Source: Staphylococcus argensis (GTDB taxonomy: Bacteria; Bacillota; Bacilli; Staphylococcales; Staphylococcaceae). From it: a stretch of 64,000 nt of DNA. Under the pieces are notes generated by a model. The model saw only the letters and a program-made list of their open reading frames with translations, did not search any database and had not been told where the DNA came from. The position numbers and the translations under genes were made by a program. The stretch covers positions 877,655 through 941,654 of the forward strand of contig NZ_PPPX01000001.1 in assembly GCF_002902305.1 (NCBI RefSeq), read 5' to 3'. Positions 1-9,741 of the stretch are shown one piece after another (positions within the stretch are counted from its first letter, which is position 1; each line of letters opens with the position of its first letter).

Positions 1-1004
1 ATCGCTTCAATAATTGTTGAACGATGTGCTTCAATATCTTTCAACTCATCAATCAAACGATGCTCAGTGAGTTGATCTTCAGCTATCATACGTCCGTAAC
101 CTTTAGATTCAAAGTTCTTCGCATTATCAATTTGATCGCCACGTGATTGGTCTAAACCAAGTGGTATGAGTAACATTGGAATATTTAATGTTAAAAACTC
201 ATATATGGCATTAGAACCTGCACGGCTGATCACTGTATGTGTTATAGCAAGCAAATCCGTTAAATCGTCTTTCACGAATTCAAATTGCTTATAGCCCTTC
301 ACGTTATTGAGCGACGTATCGAGCAATCCTTTACCTGTTAAATGAATGACTTGGTATTTTTCGAGTAATAAATCAAGATTCTGACGTATGATTTCATTTA
401 ACTTCTTACTACCTAAGCTACCACCCATCACGAGTAAGACGGGTTTCTGGTCGGTGAACTCAGTGAGTTGATAGCCACGACCTTTATCGCCATGTAATAA
501 ATCTTGACGTACCGTTGCTCCGACAAAGTCTGCCTTGTCTTTCGGTAAGTATTTCACTGTGTCTTCGAACGTCGTATAGATTTTTTTCGCGAATTTGAGT
601 GCAATCTTATTAGCTAATCCCGGTGTTAAATCAGATTCGTGGATGATCGTAGGTATCTTTAATGATTTCGCTGCAATAACGACGGGTACTGAAACGAATC
701 CTCCTTTTGAGAATAATGCATCAGGACGTTCTTTCTTCAGTACTTTGCGCGCATCAAGAATCCCTTTTAGAACTTTAAAGACATCTTTAATATTTTCGAA
801 AGAAAGGTAACGTCGTAGTTTACCACTTGATATCGTATGGTACGTAATCTCAGGAAGTTGAGACTCAATCATTTCTCTCTCTATTCCTTGCTTTGATCCG
901 ATGTAGAATGCTTGATGGCCTTGTTCGATAGCAGTGGGAATAAGACTGAGATTGACTGAAACGTGTCCAACTGTTCCTCCACCTGTAAATGCTATTTTTG
1001 CCAT
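1..1004 (-). CDS. murG: MurG, lipid II-forming GlcNAc transferase (3' end missing)
   Basis: This is the membrane-associated glycosyltransferase that moves GlcNAc from UDP-GlcNAc onto lipid I to make lipid II for peptidoglycan. The first 334 codons are visible; the family is about 355 residues, so only the last 20 or so lie beyond the window edge. The N-terminal glycine loop GGGTVGH is at residues 8-14, GGSLGS marks the start of the second Rossmann domain, and SRAGSNAIYEF near residue 260 lies in the UDP-GlcNAc site. The ATG is 10 bases after the stop of the upstream acetyltransferase gene, so ctpA, that gene and murG are probably co-transcribed. No internal stops or frame breaks are seen. Confidence 0.95.
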   Translation of the reverse strand, partial: MAKIAFTGGGTVGHVSVNLSLIPTAIEQGHQAFYIGSKQGIEREMIESQLPEITYHTISSGKLRRYLSFENIKDVFKVLKGILDARKVLKKERPDALFSKGGFVSVPVVIAAKSLKIPTIIHESDLTPGLANKIALKFAKKIYTTFEDTVKYLPKDKADFVGATVRQDLLHGDKGRGYQLTEFTDQKPVLLVMGGSLGSKKLNEIIRQNLDLLLEKYQVIHLTGKGLLDTSLNNVKGYKQFEFVKDDLTDLLAITHTVISRAGSNAIYEFLTLNIPMLLIPLGLDQSRGDQIDNAKNFESKGYGRMIAEDQLTEHRLIDELKDIEAHRSTIIEA

Positions 1005-1014
1005 AATTCAACCT

Positions 1015-1524
1015 CTATTCTTCTAGTTTTTTATAATATGCGTAAAAGGGCTCGCCCTTATTGAATGGATGATAATCAATTTCGGCTTCCCCAGCTTTAG
1101 AGAAACCGAACTTTTCAAACAAACCTTGAGCCGGCTTATTTAAAGCGAAAGTATCAGTTAAGAGCACGTGAATATCGTGATCGAGCGCAAGGTTCACCGC
1201 AAAGTCAAAGAGTGCTGTCGCTGCACCTTTATAATCTTGAGAACCTGCTAATCGATGAATCACGTACGCACCGTCACGCTCGACAGGCCAATCAATCTTA
1301 TCATACCAGTCTGATTGAACTTGGTCGATAACGATAAAGCCATAAATACGCTGGTCAATATCTAATGCGTACAGCGTTTCTTTCTCGATATCTTCTTCAA
1401 AGTGTTCTTCTACAGGATAAGCATCATCCCATTGGTGATTATTGTCCTGTTTCATCAATGCTTTCGCTTCTTCAACAAGTTCAAGGATTGTAGGAAGATC
1501 TTCTGTCGTCGCTAATCTTATCAT
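1015..1524 (-). CDS. GNAT-family N-acetyltransferase
   Basis: A 169-residue single-domain acetyltransferase of the GNAT fold, expected to use acetyl-CoA; its substrate cannot be read from the sequence. The N-terminus (MIRLATTEDLPTILELVEEA) has the usual GNAT beta1-alpha1 opening, and the strand VIHRLAGSQDYKGAATALFDFA in the middle carries the acetyl-CoA pyrophosphate-loop region. The C-terminal part (ALNKPAQGLFEKFGF) is the typical GNAT ending in which the protein contacts the acyl group. It sits 18 bases after ctpA and 10 bases before murG, an arrangement I recall as conserved in staphylococci, which suggests co-expression but does not prove a cell-wall role. Confidence 0.85.
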   Translation of the reverse strand: MIRLATTEDLPTILELVEEAKALMKQDNNHQWDDAYPVEEHFEEDIEKETLYALDIDQRIYGFIVIDQVQSDWYDKIDWPVERDGAYVIHRLAGSQDYKGAATALFDFAVNLALDHDIHVLLTDTFALNKPAQGLFEKFGFSKAGEAEIDYHPFNKGEPFYAYYKKLEE

Positions 1525-1542
1525 AAGGGCAACACCTCTTTA

Positions 1543-3009
1543 TTATTGTAGTTTGTGTAATAAGTCATCTAACACGGTATCGTGTTGATTTGATTTCTCG
1601 ACTAATGCTTGAGTAAATTTCTCATTCGTTGATTGATCAAACTTACCTGTTTCATCTAGATGGTTGTCTTTTTGGAAGGCTTTCACTTGATTTTCCAAAT
1701 TGGAATCGAATGAAGTACCTTCGTCATCTGTACGATAACCTAATGCGTCCAAGCCAATTTTAATAGTTGAGACGTGTTTATTATCGTCACCGACTTTTAG
1801 CGTTTTATCTGTAGGAATCACACTAAGTTGTTGATATTTAGGTGGTTTGATTGTGTGATCAGGCTTAATACCTTTCCCATGAATATAATGACCCTTTGGC
1901 GTTAACCACTTCATATTAGTAAATTTCAAGAGAGAGCCATCTTTAAATTCATGTGTTGTTTGTACGATACCCTTACCGAATGACTTAGAACCATAAACGG
2001 TTGCCTTATCATAATCTTTCATTGCACCGGTAAAGACCTCAGAAGCACTGGCTGAACCTTCATTGATAAGGATCGATACTTTCATGTCTTTGGCTTCTTT
2101 GAGGGCGTGATTAGACGTCTTAATCTTCTCAGTGTGGTCGCCCTTTTGAAGTTCAACAGCAGTGTTATTTTTATCTACGAAGACGTTAATCATCTTCACG
2201 GCTTCATCTAAGAGTCCACCTGGATTGTTTCGTAAATCAAGCACGACTTTATTAATACCTGCTTTATGTGCTTTAAGCAATGCTGACTTTAATTCACCTG
2301 ACGTGCTGCTTTGGAATTTATTAATTTTAAGCACAGCGACATTACCATGTTTAGAATAATCGACACTCTTTACATGAATCTTATCGCGTTTAATCTTGAA
2401 GTCTTGTTCGTGTGTGCCACGTTGGATGGTTAGCGTCACAGTGCTACCTTTTTTACCTCTCACCTTTTTCACAATTGCTTCTAACGGTTGCCCTTTAACA
2501 GATTTGCCATCGACTTTCTTCACGATATCTTTAGGTTTTAATCCTGCTTTTTCAGCGGGTGAACCTTTCATTGGACTCGTGATTTGAATGTGCTGATCTT
2601 TCTTCTGCATCTCCGCACCAATTCCGACGAAATCTCCTGACACGTCCTCATTGAATGACTTCGTTTGGTCTTTCGTCATATATTCTGAATAAGGATCGTC
2701 GAGTTCTTTCACCATGCCATCGATAGCGGCTTTCGACAGTTTATCTGGGTCTTTCTTCTTATAGTAATCATTGGTTAAAGTTTGGTACACATTTTCTATT
2801 TTTGAAAATGACTTCCGTTGATCCTTATCTAAACCACTTTGCCAATGCTGAAAGCCTAGCGTCGCTGCTACAGCAATCAAAGCAGTGAGAATGACAGTGA
2901 TGAGTAAGAGTAGTACCAATCTGCTCTTTCTTATATGTAAAGGTTGAGCTGAGCGCTGATGCTGCTTAGTTTGTTTGTTCTCTTTGTCATGTTCTTCAGA
3001 ATTTGCCAT
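1543..3009 (-). CDS. ctpA: CtpA, C-terminal processing serine protease (S41)
   Basis: A membrane-anchored carboxy-terminal processing protease of 488 residues. Residues 1-30 are cytoplasmic and basic, a membrane segment covers about 31-53, a PDZ domain about 125-205 (GDFVGIGAEM), then the S41 protease fold, and a peptidoglycan-binding domain of type 1 at about 405-475. The catalytic dyad is Ser321 in GSASASE and Lys346 in FGKG, exactly 25 residues apart as in E. coli Tsp. The start is taken as the ATG at 3009 because AAAGGAG lies 8 bases upstream; the in-frame GTG at 3018 overlaps that Shine-Dalgarno. The gene heads the group ctpA-acetyltransferase-murG and is preceded by a strongly structured leader (3078-3226). 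Confidence 0.95.
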   Translation of the reverse strand: MANSEEHDKENKQTKQHQRSAQPLHIRKSRLVLLLLITVILTALIAVAATLGFQHWQSGLDKDQRKSFSKIENVYQTLTNDYYKKKDPDKLSKAAIDGMVKELDDPYSEYMTKDQTKSFNEDVSGDFVGIGAEMQKKDQHIQITSPMKGSPAEKAGLKPKDIVKKVDGKSVKGQPLEAIVKKVRGKKGSTVTLTIQRGTHEQDFKIKRDKIHVKSVDYSKHGNVAVLKINKFQSSTSGELKSALLKAHKAGINKVVLDLRNNPGGLLDEAVKMINVFVDKNNTAVELQKGDHTEKIKTSNHALKEAKDMKVSILINEGSASASEVFTGAMKDYDKATVYGSKSFGKGIVQTTHEFKDGSLLKFTNMKWLTPKGHYIHGKGIKPDHTIKPPKYQQLSVIPTDKTLKVGDDNKHVSTIKIGLDALGYRTDDEGTSFDSNLENQVKAFQKDNHLDETGKFDQSTNEKFTQALVEKSNQHDTVLDDLLHKLQ

Positions 3010-3077
3010 CGCATTCACTCCTTTCTTTTAGTATAAAAATGAATCAATAAGAAATTTATATTTAGTTCACAATAAAG

Positions 3078-3226
3078 TAAGCTAAGGCTAGAACATGGCC
3101 TGTAATAGAAAGTGACTAACTGTGAAGCAATATTGCTGACTCGCGTTACCACTATGTGGACCAGCAACATGCTCGATTGGATCACAGAACTACTACGGTG
3201 AGGATGACTGTCATAACCTTAGCTTA
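3078..3226 (-). ncRNA. Candidate structured RNA or leader upstream of ctpA
   Basis: Nested inverted repeats close a 149-nt region: outer arms 3078-3089 and 3215-3226 (12 positions), middle arms 3120-3125 and 3182-3187, inner arms 3130-3138 and 3162-3170, and a terminal hairpin 3149-3152 with 3156-3159. Two positions that mismatch on the plus strand (C3088/A3216 and A3132/C3168) become G-U pairs on the minus strand, so a minus-strand transcript is favoured. The 3' arm ends about 70 bases before the ctpA ATG with no T-rich terminator between, so this may be a ctpA 5' leader rather than a free RNA. I do not recognise the family. Confidence 0.5.
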
Positions 3227-3342
3227 GAGTATGAAATTGCGTATTCATTTGCTGATTGATCTGGCAAGTAATTGATCGTGTTAAGATACGACAATTACGA
3301 TAGCCGTAATCTGAGTAATGACAATTGCAAGATTTGAGTGAG

Positions 3343-3564
3343 CTAGAATTTCAGCCACTCTTGGTAGTCCTCGTACATGTCATCAAAGACGGACATAGAT
3401 ACTGAGTAACCACCTTCCGTTTCAATATAATCGCTTAGCGCGTTAAAGTCTGATTCTTGTTTGGGAAAAGCCAAATCATCAAAGATTTCTTCAGCGAGCA
3501 CACCTTTATCATCTTTCTGACCTCGAACTGTCATCGCATAATGATAGAATGAATGATCTTTCAT
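3343..3564 (-). CDS. yozE: YozE family small protein
   Basis: A 73-residue acidic protein matching the YozE family (SAM-like helical fold, UPF0346), whose function is unknown. Recognisable family features are the N-terminal [17 protein letters not shown] segment, the [16 protein letters not shown] block and the C-terminal [14 protein letters not shown]. It is a compact all-helical protein without signal peptide or membrane segment. Its ATG overlaps the TAA of crr by one base (TAATG), so translation is likely coupled to crr. A weak 6-bp hairpin just downstream (about 3295-3311) may help end the transcript, but it has no clear T run. Confidence 0.85.
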   Translation of the reverse strand: MKDHSFYHYAMTVRGQKDDKGVLAEEIFDDLAFPKQESDFNALSDYIETEGGYSVSMSVFDDMYEDYQEWLKF

Positions 3565-4064
3565 TAGCTCATAGTCACATCAGCAAGTTTCGTTTCACCT
3601 TTAACTAAAGCTTGTGCATCTTCAATATGGACTGAAGCGGCTTGGTCTGAGTTAGTAATAATCACTGGTGAAACGATGGATTTCGCATTGGATTTGATGT
3701 GTTCAAGGTCAAATGTGAGTAACGGATCTCCAACAGATACTGTATCTCCACTTGCGACTTCGACTTCGAAACCTTCGCCGTCAAGTTGAACTGTGTCTAA
3801 ACCAACGTGAACCAGCAATTCAAGTCCATTGTCTGCTTTCAAACCGATAGCGTGTTTCGTTGGGAAGACGTTGTCTACTTTACCATTGATAGGTGAAACG
3901 ACATGGCCTTCAGTTGGTTCGATGCCAAAGCCTTCTCCCATCATTTTTTGAGCGAAGACAGGATCAGGAATATCTTCAATCTTCACATATTCACCTGTCA
4001 TCGGTGCATAAACTTCAATATCTTTACTTACTTCTTTATCTTTACCAAATAATTTCTTAAACAT
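3564..4064 (-). CDS. crr: PTS glucose-type EIIA component (Crr)
   Basis: A free-standing 166-residue EIIA protein of the glucose/sucrose phosphotransferase family, passing phosphate from HPr to a sugar-specific EIICB. The active-site histidine is His86 in [10 protein letters not shown], and the second conserved histidine His71 is in PTKHAIGL; together they form the phosphotransfer site. The protein is soluble and full length, with the N-terminal amphipathic stretch MFKKLFGK typical of EIIA-Glc. It is not next to any sugar permease gene, so its partner is encoded elsewhere. It lies 13 bases downstream of msrB and overlaps yozE, which places it in the thyA-to-yozE gene run. Confidence 0.95.
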   Translation of the reverse strand: MFKKLFGKDKEVSKDIEVYAPMTGEYVKIEDIPDPVFAQKMMGEGFGIEPTEGHVVSPINGKVDNVFPTKHAIGLKADNGLELLVHVGLDTVQLDGEGFEVEVASGDTVSVGDPLLTFDLEHIKSNAKSIVSPVIITNSDQAASVHIEDAQALVKGETKLADVTMS

Positions 4065-4077
4065 GTTCCTATACTCC

Positions 4078-4506
4078 TTACTTTTTAAAATGAGATACTA
4101 AATCGCCATAGCCGAGCTCTTCAAGTTTATCATATGGAATAAACTGAATCGCTGCTGAATTGATACAGTATCTCAAACCGCCTCGATCTTGAGGGCCGTC
4201 GTTGAAGACATGACCCAGATGGCTGTTGGCATCTTCAGAACGCACTTCAGTTCGAAGCATACCATGAGATTTATCTGCTAACTCAATAATTTCATCATCA
4301 TCGAGTGCTTTTGAGAAACTTGGCCAGCCACAACTGGATTCAAATTTATCCTCAGATGTAAACAATGGTTTACCAGAAATCTTATCTACATAGATGCCTT
4401 TCTCAAAGTGATTCCAATATTCGTTCTGGAATGGCGGTTCAGTGCCATCTTCTTGAGTTACAAGATACTCGATATCATTTAAATCTGCTTTATTCTTCTT
4501 AATCAT
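4078..4506 (-). CDS. msrB: Peptide methionine-R-sulfoxide reductase MsrB
   Basis: Reduces the R epimer of methionine sulfoxide in oxidised proteins. With the start at 4506 the protein has 142 residues, the usual length in staphylococci. The catalytic cysteine is Cys114 in GGLRYCINS and Cys59 in CGWPSF is a second conserved cysteine. The two CxxC zinc motifs of many MsrB proteins are absent, as in other staphylococcal copies as far as I recall. The longer open frame begins at 4530, inside msrA; the chosen ATG has a GGGGGA Shine-Dalgarno just upstream and overlaps the msrA stop by 8 bases, so the two genes are translationally coupled. Confidence 0.95.
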   Translation of the reverse strand: MIKKNKADLNDIEYLVTQEDGTEPPFQNEYWNHFEKGIYVDKISGKPLFTSEDKFESSCGWPSFSKALDDDEIIELADKSHGMLRTEVRSEDANSHLGHVFNDGPQDRGGLRYCINSAAIQFIPYDKLEELGYGDLVSHFKK

Positions 4507-5026
4507 TCTGTTTCCCCCAGTGCTTCTCAATAAATGCTTGTCTGCCTGAACCTCGTTGATACTGTTCGTAATGCATTGGATTCTTTTTATAAAAGTCTTG
4601 ATGATACGACTCAGCTGGATAGAAGTTCTTATATGGACGAATGGGTGTAATCACAGGTTTGTTGAAAATTGCAGCTTCATTCAACTCTTGAATCTTAGCT
4701 TCGGCTGCTTTCTTCTGTTCTTCATCGTGATAGAAGATGACTGGTGCATAGTGCTCTCCACGATCGAAGAACTGTCCACCGTTATCAGTAGGATCAAATG
4801 TTTTAAAATAAATATCTAATATATTGTCAAATCCAGTGATTTCTGGGTCATAAATGATTTGCACAGCTTCAACGTGACCTGTTTGGTCAGAACAAACTTC
4901 TTCATAAGTCGGGTTCTCAACGTGGCCACCACTATAGCCTGACACGACACTTTCAATGCCAGGATAGGAAGTGAACGGCTTCACGAGACACCAGAAACAA
5001 CCACCGGCTAAAGTTGCATATGCCAT
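4499..5026 (-). CDS. msrA: Peptide methionine-S-sulfoxide reductase MsrA
   Basis: Reduces methionine S-sulfoxide in proteins, complementing MsrB next door. The 175-residue protein has the catalytic motif GGCFWC with the nucleophile Cys10, followed by [14 protein letters not shown], all typical of the family. The ATG at 5026 has a good GGAGG-type Shine-Dalgarno (seen as cctcc at 5034-5038 on the plus strand). It follows degV by 29 bases and overlaps msrB. The DNA position suggests co-transcription with thyA-dfrA-degV, although a local promoter in the short gap cannot be excluded. No unusual residues are seen. Confidence 0.95.
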   Translation of the reverse strand: MAYATLAGGCFWCLVKPFTSYPGIESVVSGYSGGHVENPTYEEVCSDQTGHVEAVQIIYDPEITGFDNILDIYFKTFDPTDNGGQFFDRGEHYAPVIFYHDEEQKKAAEAKIQELNEAAIFNKPVITPIRPYKNFYPAESYHQDFYKKNPMHYEQYQRGSGRQAFIEKHWGKQND

Positions 5027-5055
5027 AGTTAACCTCCTTTAATATGCTGTCAGAT

Positions 5056-5895
5056 CTATTCTCTAACAACGACAAAGCCAATTGCGCCTTGTCCAGTGTG
5101 ATTAGAGATTACTGGCGTTGTTGTATTAATATCGAAATCATCAAACTGGAATTCTTCCTTAAATTGCGCTTTAATCTTATCGACAAACTCAATAATATTA
5201 GCATGTGCGATGCCAATGGATTTCAACTGATGACCTTCAAGGAATTGATGTACTTCCTTTTTAAGAAACTGAATCACTGATTTCTGCGTTCGTGAATTGT
5301 GAATCATCTCTAATCGGCCATCGATTAACGTGCCAATCGGTTTAATCTTAATCATGTTACCAATTAACCCTTTGGTCTTACTAATGCGCCCACCCTTAAT
5401 GAGCTGACTCAGTTGACCGATGACGACGAAGAGTTTCGTATTATCTTGTAGATGTCGAATCTTTGTCAGTATTTCATCTAAAGCTAATCCTTGTCGCGTC
5501 CACTCTATTAAGTGTTTGATTTGATAACCGAGACCGAACGAAATCGATTGAGAGTCGACAACAGTTACGTCACTGTCACTCATATGACTCGCCTGTACTG
5601 CCGTTTGGTACGTCCCACTAAGATGTGACGTCATATGGATACTTATAATCTTTGAGCCATCAGCTCCTAGTGCATTATAAGTATCAATAAATTGTCCGAT
5701 GGCAGGCTGGCTTGTCTTCGTATCTGCGCCTGCTTCAAGATGCTTGAGAAACGCATCTGAAGTAATATCAAGCTGGTCTGTATATGATGTTTGATCAATC
5801 GTTATGTTTAATGGAATCACATGCACGTCATGTTGTTGTAGAAACGTTTGGGGTAAATCTGACGTGGAATCAGTGACGATCTTATATTTAGTCAT
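5056..5895 (-). CDS. DegV family fatty-acid-binding protein
   Basis: A 279-residue DegV-family protein. DegV proteins bind a fatty acid in a two-domain fold and act, as FakB-like proteins, in presenting host or free fatty acids to a kinase in Gram-positive bacteria; whether this copy pairs with FakA is inference. Family marks are the N-terminal [11 protein letters not shown] motif, the [15 protein letters not shown] block with the ligand-contacting serine, the [13 protein letters not shown] segment and the GGRISKTKG motif. It lies 14 bases after dfrA and before msrA. The start MTKYKIV has an AGGA-type ribosome site upstream and needs no revision. Confidence 0.9.
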   Translation of the reverse strand: MTKYKIVTDSTSDLPQTFLQQHDVHVIPLNITIDQTSYTDQLDITSDAFLKHLEAGADTKTSQPAIGQFIDTYNALGADGSKIISIHMTSHLSGTYQTAVQASHMSDSDVTVVDSQSISFGLGYQIKHLIEWTRQGLALDEILTKIRHLQDNTKLFVVIGQLSQLIKGGRISKTKGLIGNMIKIKPIGTLIDGRLEMIHNSRTQKSVIQFLKKEVHQFLEGHQLKSIGIAHANIIEFVDKIKAQFKEEFQFDDFDINTTTPVISNHTGQGAIGFVVVRE

Positions 5896-5909
5896 TAAAG
5901 GAAGTCCTC

Positions 5910-6419
<510 letters not shown>

Positions 6420-6432
6420 TCAACCTCACAAC

Positions 6433-7389
6433 TTAAACAGCAATCGGTGCTTTAATAGCTGGATGAGATTGGTAGTCGACGATTTCTAAATCTTCATAGT
6501 CAATATCAAAGATAGAGGCATCTGAATTGATACGAAGTTGAGGTGGCTCATAACCTTCGCGTGAAAGTTGCGTGTTCACGGCGTCAAAGTGATTACTGTA
6601 AATGTGAGCATCACCAAAGGTATGGATAAATTCACCCACCTCTAACCCACATTCTTTCGCGATAAGATACGTTAATAAGCTGTAACTTGCGATGTTAAAA
6701 GGGACACCGAGAAAAACATCGGCACTCCGTTGGTAAAGTTGACAGCTTAATTTACCATCATGAACATAGAATTGAAACATCGTATGACATGGCGGTAAAG
6801 CCATCGTATCAATTTCAGCTGGATTCCATGCTGAAACGATATGGCGACGTGATTCTGGGTGAGCTTTAATTTGTTCAATGACTTGTTTAAGTTGGTCATA
6901 ATGATTACCATGTTGATCCACCCAATCACGCCATTGTTTACCATAAACGTTACCCAAATTGCCGTAACGTTCAGCAAATGCGTCGTCTTCTAGAATGCGT
7001 TCTTTAAATAGTTTCATTTGTTTTTGATATTCTGCTTTGAATTCAGCATCTTCTTGCGCACGATGCCCAAAGTTCGTCATATCTGGACCATGATAATCAG
7101 TCGATTGAACGTAATTCTCGAAGGCCCATTCGTTCCATATATTGTTATTGTATTGCAACAAATAGCGTATGTTTGTATCTCCTTTTATAAACCAGAGTAG
7201 CTCAGTTGCTACAAGTTTAAAGGAAACTTTTTTAGTAGTGAGAAGTGGGAACCCTTTGCTGAGATCAAATCTCAGCTGATGGCCAAATTTAGAGCGTGTA
7301 CCTGTCTTGGTACGATCGTCTCTATTATTGCCACATGCAAGGATTTCCTCGCATAAGCTATGATAAGCTTTATCAAATGAATTTAACAA
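6433..7389 (-). CDS. thyA: Thymidylate synthase
   Basis: Methylates dUMP to dTMP using methylene-tetrahydrofolate, producing the dihydrofolate that DfrA, encoded next, recycles. The 318-residue protein is the usual staphylococcal length and begins [14 protein letters not shown]. The catalytic cysteine is Cys201 in [10 protein letters not shown], and the substrate-binding [10 protein letters not shown] is at 181-190. The start codon is TTG at 7389, with AAGGAG ten bases upstream; there is no nearby in-frame ATG, so a weak start may hold translation low. The gene appears to lead a run thyA-dfrA-degV-msrA-msrB-crr-yozE. Confidence 0.96.
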   Translation of the reverse strand: MLNSFDKAYHSLCEEILACGNNRDDRTKTGTRSKFGHQLRFDLSKGFPLLTTKKVSFKLVATELLWFIKGDTNIRYLLQYNNNIWNEWAFENYVQSTDYHGPDMTNFGHRAQEDAEFKAEYQKQMKLFKERILEDDAFAERYGNLGNVYGKQWRDWVDQHGNHYDQLKQVIEQIKAHPESRRHIVSAWNPAEIDTMALPPCHTMFQFYVHDGKLSCQLYQRSADVFLGVPFNIASYSLLTYLIAKECGLEVGEFIHTFGDAHIYSNHFDAVNTQLSREGYEPPQLRINSDASIFDIDYEDLEIVDYQSHPAIKAPIAV

Positions 7390-7513
7390 TCGTTGGCTAC
7401 TCCTTTCGAATATCCTTTTAACATTATCCTAAAATAAATCGCTCTGAAATGGAAATATCTTATATACCTTAGGGTCAACTTTTTCTAGAGATAAACGATT
7501 AGTTAAATAAAAA

Positions 7514-7601
7514 AGACAAAAACAGTGCGCTTGACACAACAGGAAAGTAAGTTTGTTATGATACAGCTTACTCCTATTATGATGTGCTCGTGTTTTTGTC
7601 T
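7514..7601 (-). terminator. Probable brxA terminator with an unusually long loop
   Basis: Perfect 11-bp inverted repeat, arms 7514-7524 and 7591-7601, separated by 66 bases that hold a further 6-bp hairpin (agtaag/cttact). Read on the minus strand the 3' arm is followed by TTTTTTATTT, the layout of a factor-independent terminator after brxA. The long loop is unusual and contains a promoter-like sequence on the plus strand. Confidence 0.5.
7531..7559 (+). promoter_or_regulatory. Promoter-like sequence facing into brxA
   Basis: TTGACA at 7531-7536 and TGTTAT at 7554-7559 with a 17-base spacer. It faces right, against brxA and the genes beyond, and there is no plus-strand gene before 10408. If used it would give an RNA antisense to the 3' end of brxA. 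It may equally be chance. Confidence 0.3.
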
Positions 7602-7620
7602 CCATACTATAGCTATTTAT

Positions 7621-8055
7621 TTAGCAATGCTCATCAAAGGCATCTTTAATGTCCATACAGATATCTTGGATGTCTCGACCTTCAATATGTTCACGTGGAA
7701 TAAAGTGCTTCAATTCTTGCCCTTTAAATAACGCATAAGATGGACTTGATGGCACTTGATAAATGTATTCACGCATTGCTTGTGTTGCTTCTTTGTCTTG
7801 ACCAGCAAAGACAGTCACTTTGTGATCGGGTTTTTTATCGTTCTGTTCAGCAACAGTTACAGCTGCAGGTCGCGCAAGTCCAGCTGCACAACCACATGTT
7901 GAGTTGATAACTACAAATGTAGTTTCATCATCGTTCACTGATTGCATATAATCATTCACTGCATCTGCAGATTCTAAACTAGTGAAATCGTGTGAAGTGA
8001 GCTCTTCACGCATTTGTTTAGCTAAATCTCTCATGTAAGCTTCATAAGCATTCAT
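7621..8055 (-). CDS. brxA: Bacilliredoxin BrxA
   Basis: A 144-residue thioredoxin-fold protein of the YphP/BrxA family that removes bacillithiol from S-bacillithiolated proteins during oxidative stress. The active motif is Cys54-Gly55-Cys56 in [13 protein letters not shown], the family signature. Two bacilliredoxin paralogues exist in staphylococci; the thyA-side location matches the one I know as BrxA. The bacillithiol synthase gene bshA (32.2 kb) and the reductase gene ypdA (50.7 kb) are also in this window, so three parts of the same redox system are present. The gene is 18 bases downstream of cvfC and probably shares its transcript. Confidence 0.93.
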   Translation of the reverse strand: MNAYEAYMRDLAKQMREELTSHDFTSLESADAVNDYMQSVNDDETTFVVINSTCGCAAGLARPAAVTVAEQNDKKPDHKVTVFAGQDKEATQAMREYIYQVPSSPSYALFKGQELKHFIPREHIEGRDIQDICMDIKDAFDEHC

Positions 8056-8073
8056 TATAGAATCTCCTCTCTA

Positions 8074-9189
8074 TTATTTATCTCTATTAGCGATTTGTTT
8101 CCAAACGGAACCGAGTGCTTCGTCGCCACTTTCAATTCGGGAAATAGCCATCTCGATTTGAAGTTTAACTTCATAAGCTGAATCATCTTCGTGCGCTTTA
8201 AGTGCTGGTAATTGATCATGGCCGCCTTCGTCAAATAAGAACATCGCTGCACGCCAACGCACGATCTTTTGCGGATCATCTAAAGCTTTCTCCATTTCTG
8301 GAAGCGCATCTTTGAAGCCTAAATCACTAAGGCAGTCACCTGCTGTACGTCTGACCGCTGGGCTTTTATCGTGCAGTCCTTTATAGATATATGGAAGCAC
8401 TTCTTCATCTTCAATCATACCGAGTAACACGACTGCTTCACGTCGTAAGGGTACTTTAGTCTCTTCATCCAAGACATAACCAAGTAAGTCAAAGTCCTCT
8501 TTCGTTGGTGTCGTAAAGTTCTTCAACATTCTTAAACGTGCTTTCCAGTCGTCTGTTTGACGATACTCATCTAACGTTACGTGTTGATATTGTTTTTCAG
8601 GAATTACGACATCCGTATTTAACGCTTCAGTGACCAAGCGTTGTAACTCCTCATCTGGATAAAGTGCTTGAATCTCTTCAGAAATATCCTCCATAATGTC
8701 GTCCAGTTCTCCGTAGCGGATACCGAAATCTTCCCATTTTCTTAAAAAGACAACGTTGTCGCTATCCTTTTGAGCGCTTAACATACTATCTACGAAGCGT
8801 TCAGGTAATTGTTTACGTTGTTCGTCATCTTGTGTCGTGAGTTTAATTTGATATGGGATACCTTTAAACATAAGGACTTCTGCCTTTACTTCGCCATAGT
8901 GTTCGTCAGGCGTAGCTTCTGTAGTTTCTGCTGTTTCGTCGTTAATCGCAGCAGTGACTTGAGGTAAGACTTCTTCCCAATCAAATTTAGGTTCTTTATC
9001 GACAGCGAGAAAGTCCATGACGTGAAAGATTGACTTCACACCTTCAAGTTCAAGTACATTATTGATATATGTTGGCTGGTCGTCTTGTACTTGTGTGTAC
9101 GTATTTGATTTATTGTCTTCGCGTTTTTCACTCAGAACAATCTTCATCGTATTCGGACTTGGTGTCGGTTCAACTCGTACTATTTCCAT
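8074..9189 (-). CDS. cvfC: Conserved virulence factor C (CvfC), HEAT-repeat protein
   Basis: A 371-residue protein matching the staphylococcal CvfC family; loss of the gene lowers virulence in S. aureus, but the molecular role is not settled. The N-terminus ([10 protein letters not shown]) resembles the NifU/Nfu N-terminal domain, and the C-terminal third carries HEAT-like repeats ([36 protein letters not shown]). The ATG at 9189 is preferred to the GTG at 9198 because AGGGAG lies 8 bases upstream of it and overlaps the GTG. It lies between the small zinc-finger gene and brxA, with which it seems to form an operon. Confidence 0.92.
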   Translation of the reverse strand: MEIVRVEPTPSPNTMKIVLSEKREDNKSNTYTQVQDDQPTYINNVLELEGVKSIFHVMDFLAVDKEPKFDWEEVLPQVTAAINDETAETTEATPDEHYGEVKAEVLMFKGIPYQIKLTTQDDEQRKQLPERFVDSMLSAQKDSDNVVFLRKWEDFGIRYGELDDIMEDISEEIQALYPDEELQRLVTEALNTDVVIPEKQYQHVTLDEYRQTDDWKARLRMLKNFTTPTKEDFDLLGYVLDEETKVPLRREAVVLLGMIEDEEVLPYIYKGLHDKSPAVRRTAGDCLSDLGFKDALPEMEKALDDPQKIVRWRAAMFLFDEGGHDQLPALKAHEDDSAYEVKLQIEMAISRIESGDEALGSVWKQIANRDK

Positions 9190-9201
9190 AACGCTCACTC
9201 C

Positions 9202-9387
9202 CTATTGCAGTTCATTGCCTAATTGTTTAATCTCTTTGCCTATTGAGCATTCATTGATGCAGAAATAATGGGCTTGGTTCTTGCCTTGGGTCTTTCTTAA
9301 GTGTGTTTTTAAAATGCAGTCTTTGCAGTAATCGTTCATTAATTGATCAATTTCATTAAGTGCTCGTTGTTCGGTTGGTGAAAGCAA
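9202..9387 (-). CDS. Small zinc-finger domain protein
   Basis: A 61-residue protein with a likely zinc site made of YCKDC (CxxC), a histidine in QAHYFC and two further cysteines (FCINEC). It matches a small zinc-finger family conserved upstream of cvfC in staphylococci; its function is unknown. Translation begins at TTG 9387, with TAGGAGTG about 8 bases upstream; there is no in-frame ATG in a better place. It is the first gene of an apparent operon with cvfC (12-base gap) and brxA. Its promoter should lie in the gene-free stretch to its right, but I could not pick a convincing one. Confidence 0.85.
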   Translation of the reverse strand: MLSPTEQRALNEIDQLMNDYCKDCILKTHLRKTQGKNQAHYFCINECSIGKEIKQLGNELQ

Positions 9388-9631
9388 TGTATCACACTCC
9401 TACCTGCGAATCGTGGATTATCATATCTTGAATGCGTGTGAAATACAAGGATTCAGCCTAAGAACAAGAAGGCGATATTATGTCTTATTATATCATTAGT
9501 GCCCTATCTTGTTTAATATCTGAAATGAATTTTTGGGTTGTTTGATTGTAAAAGCTTTGACATTTTAATTTAGGAGTTCAACAAACTTTTGTTTTCTTTT
9601 TGACAATTCTCCCTTTTTTAGGGGGCTGCAT

Positions 9632-9681
9632 TCAACTAATTTTTTCTCACTTTCCAAGTTCAAATAATGGATTTTCGTTGT
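9632..9681. repeat. Diverged copy 1 of a 50-bp repeat core
   Basis: This segment begins tcaactaatt and ends atggattttcgttgt; the same two blocks occur at 9911-9959 with almost the same spacing (35 against 34 bases). The middle has diverged. It lies outside the 9742-10070 element, in a neighbouring imperfect palindrome. Confidence 0.7.
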
Positions 9682-9741
9682 AGCCTTAATCCCTCAAGAG
9701 TACCGAATTGTCTTTAGAAAACAAGTGTATTGCTAAAGTAT

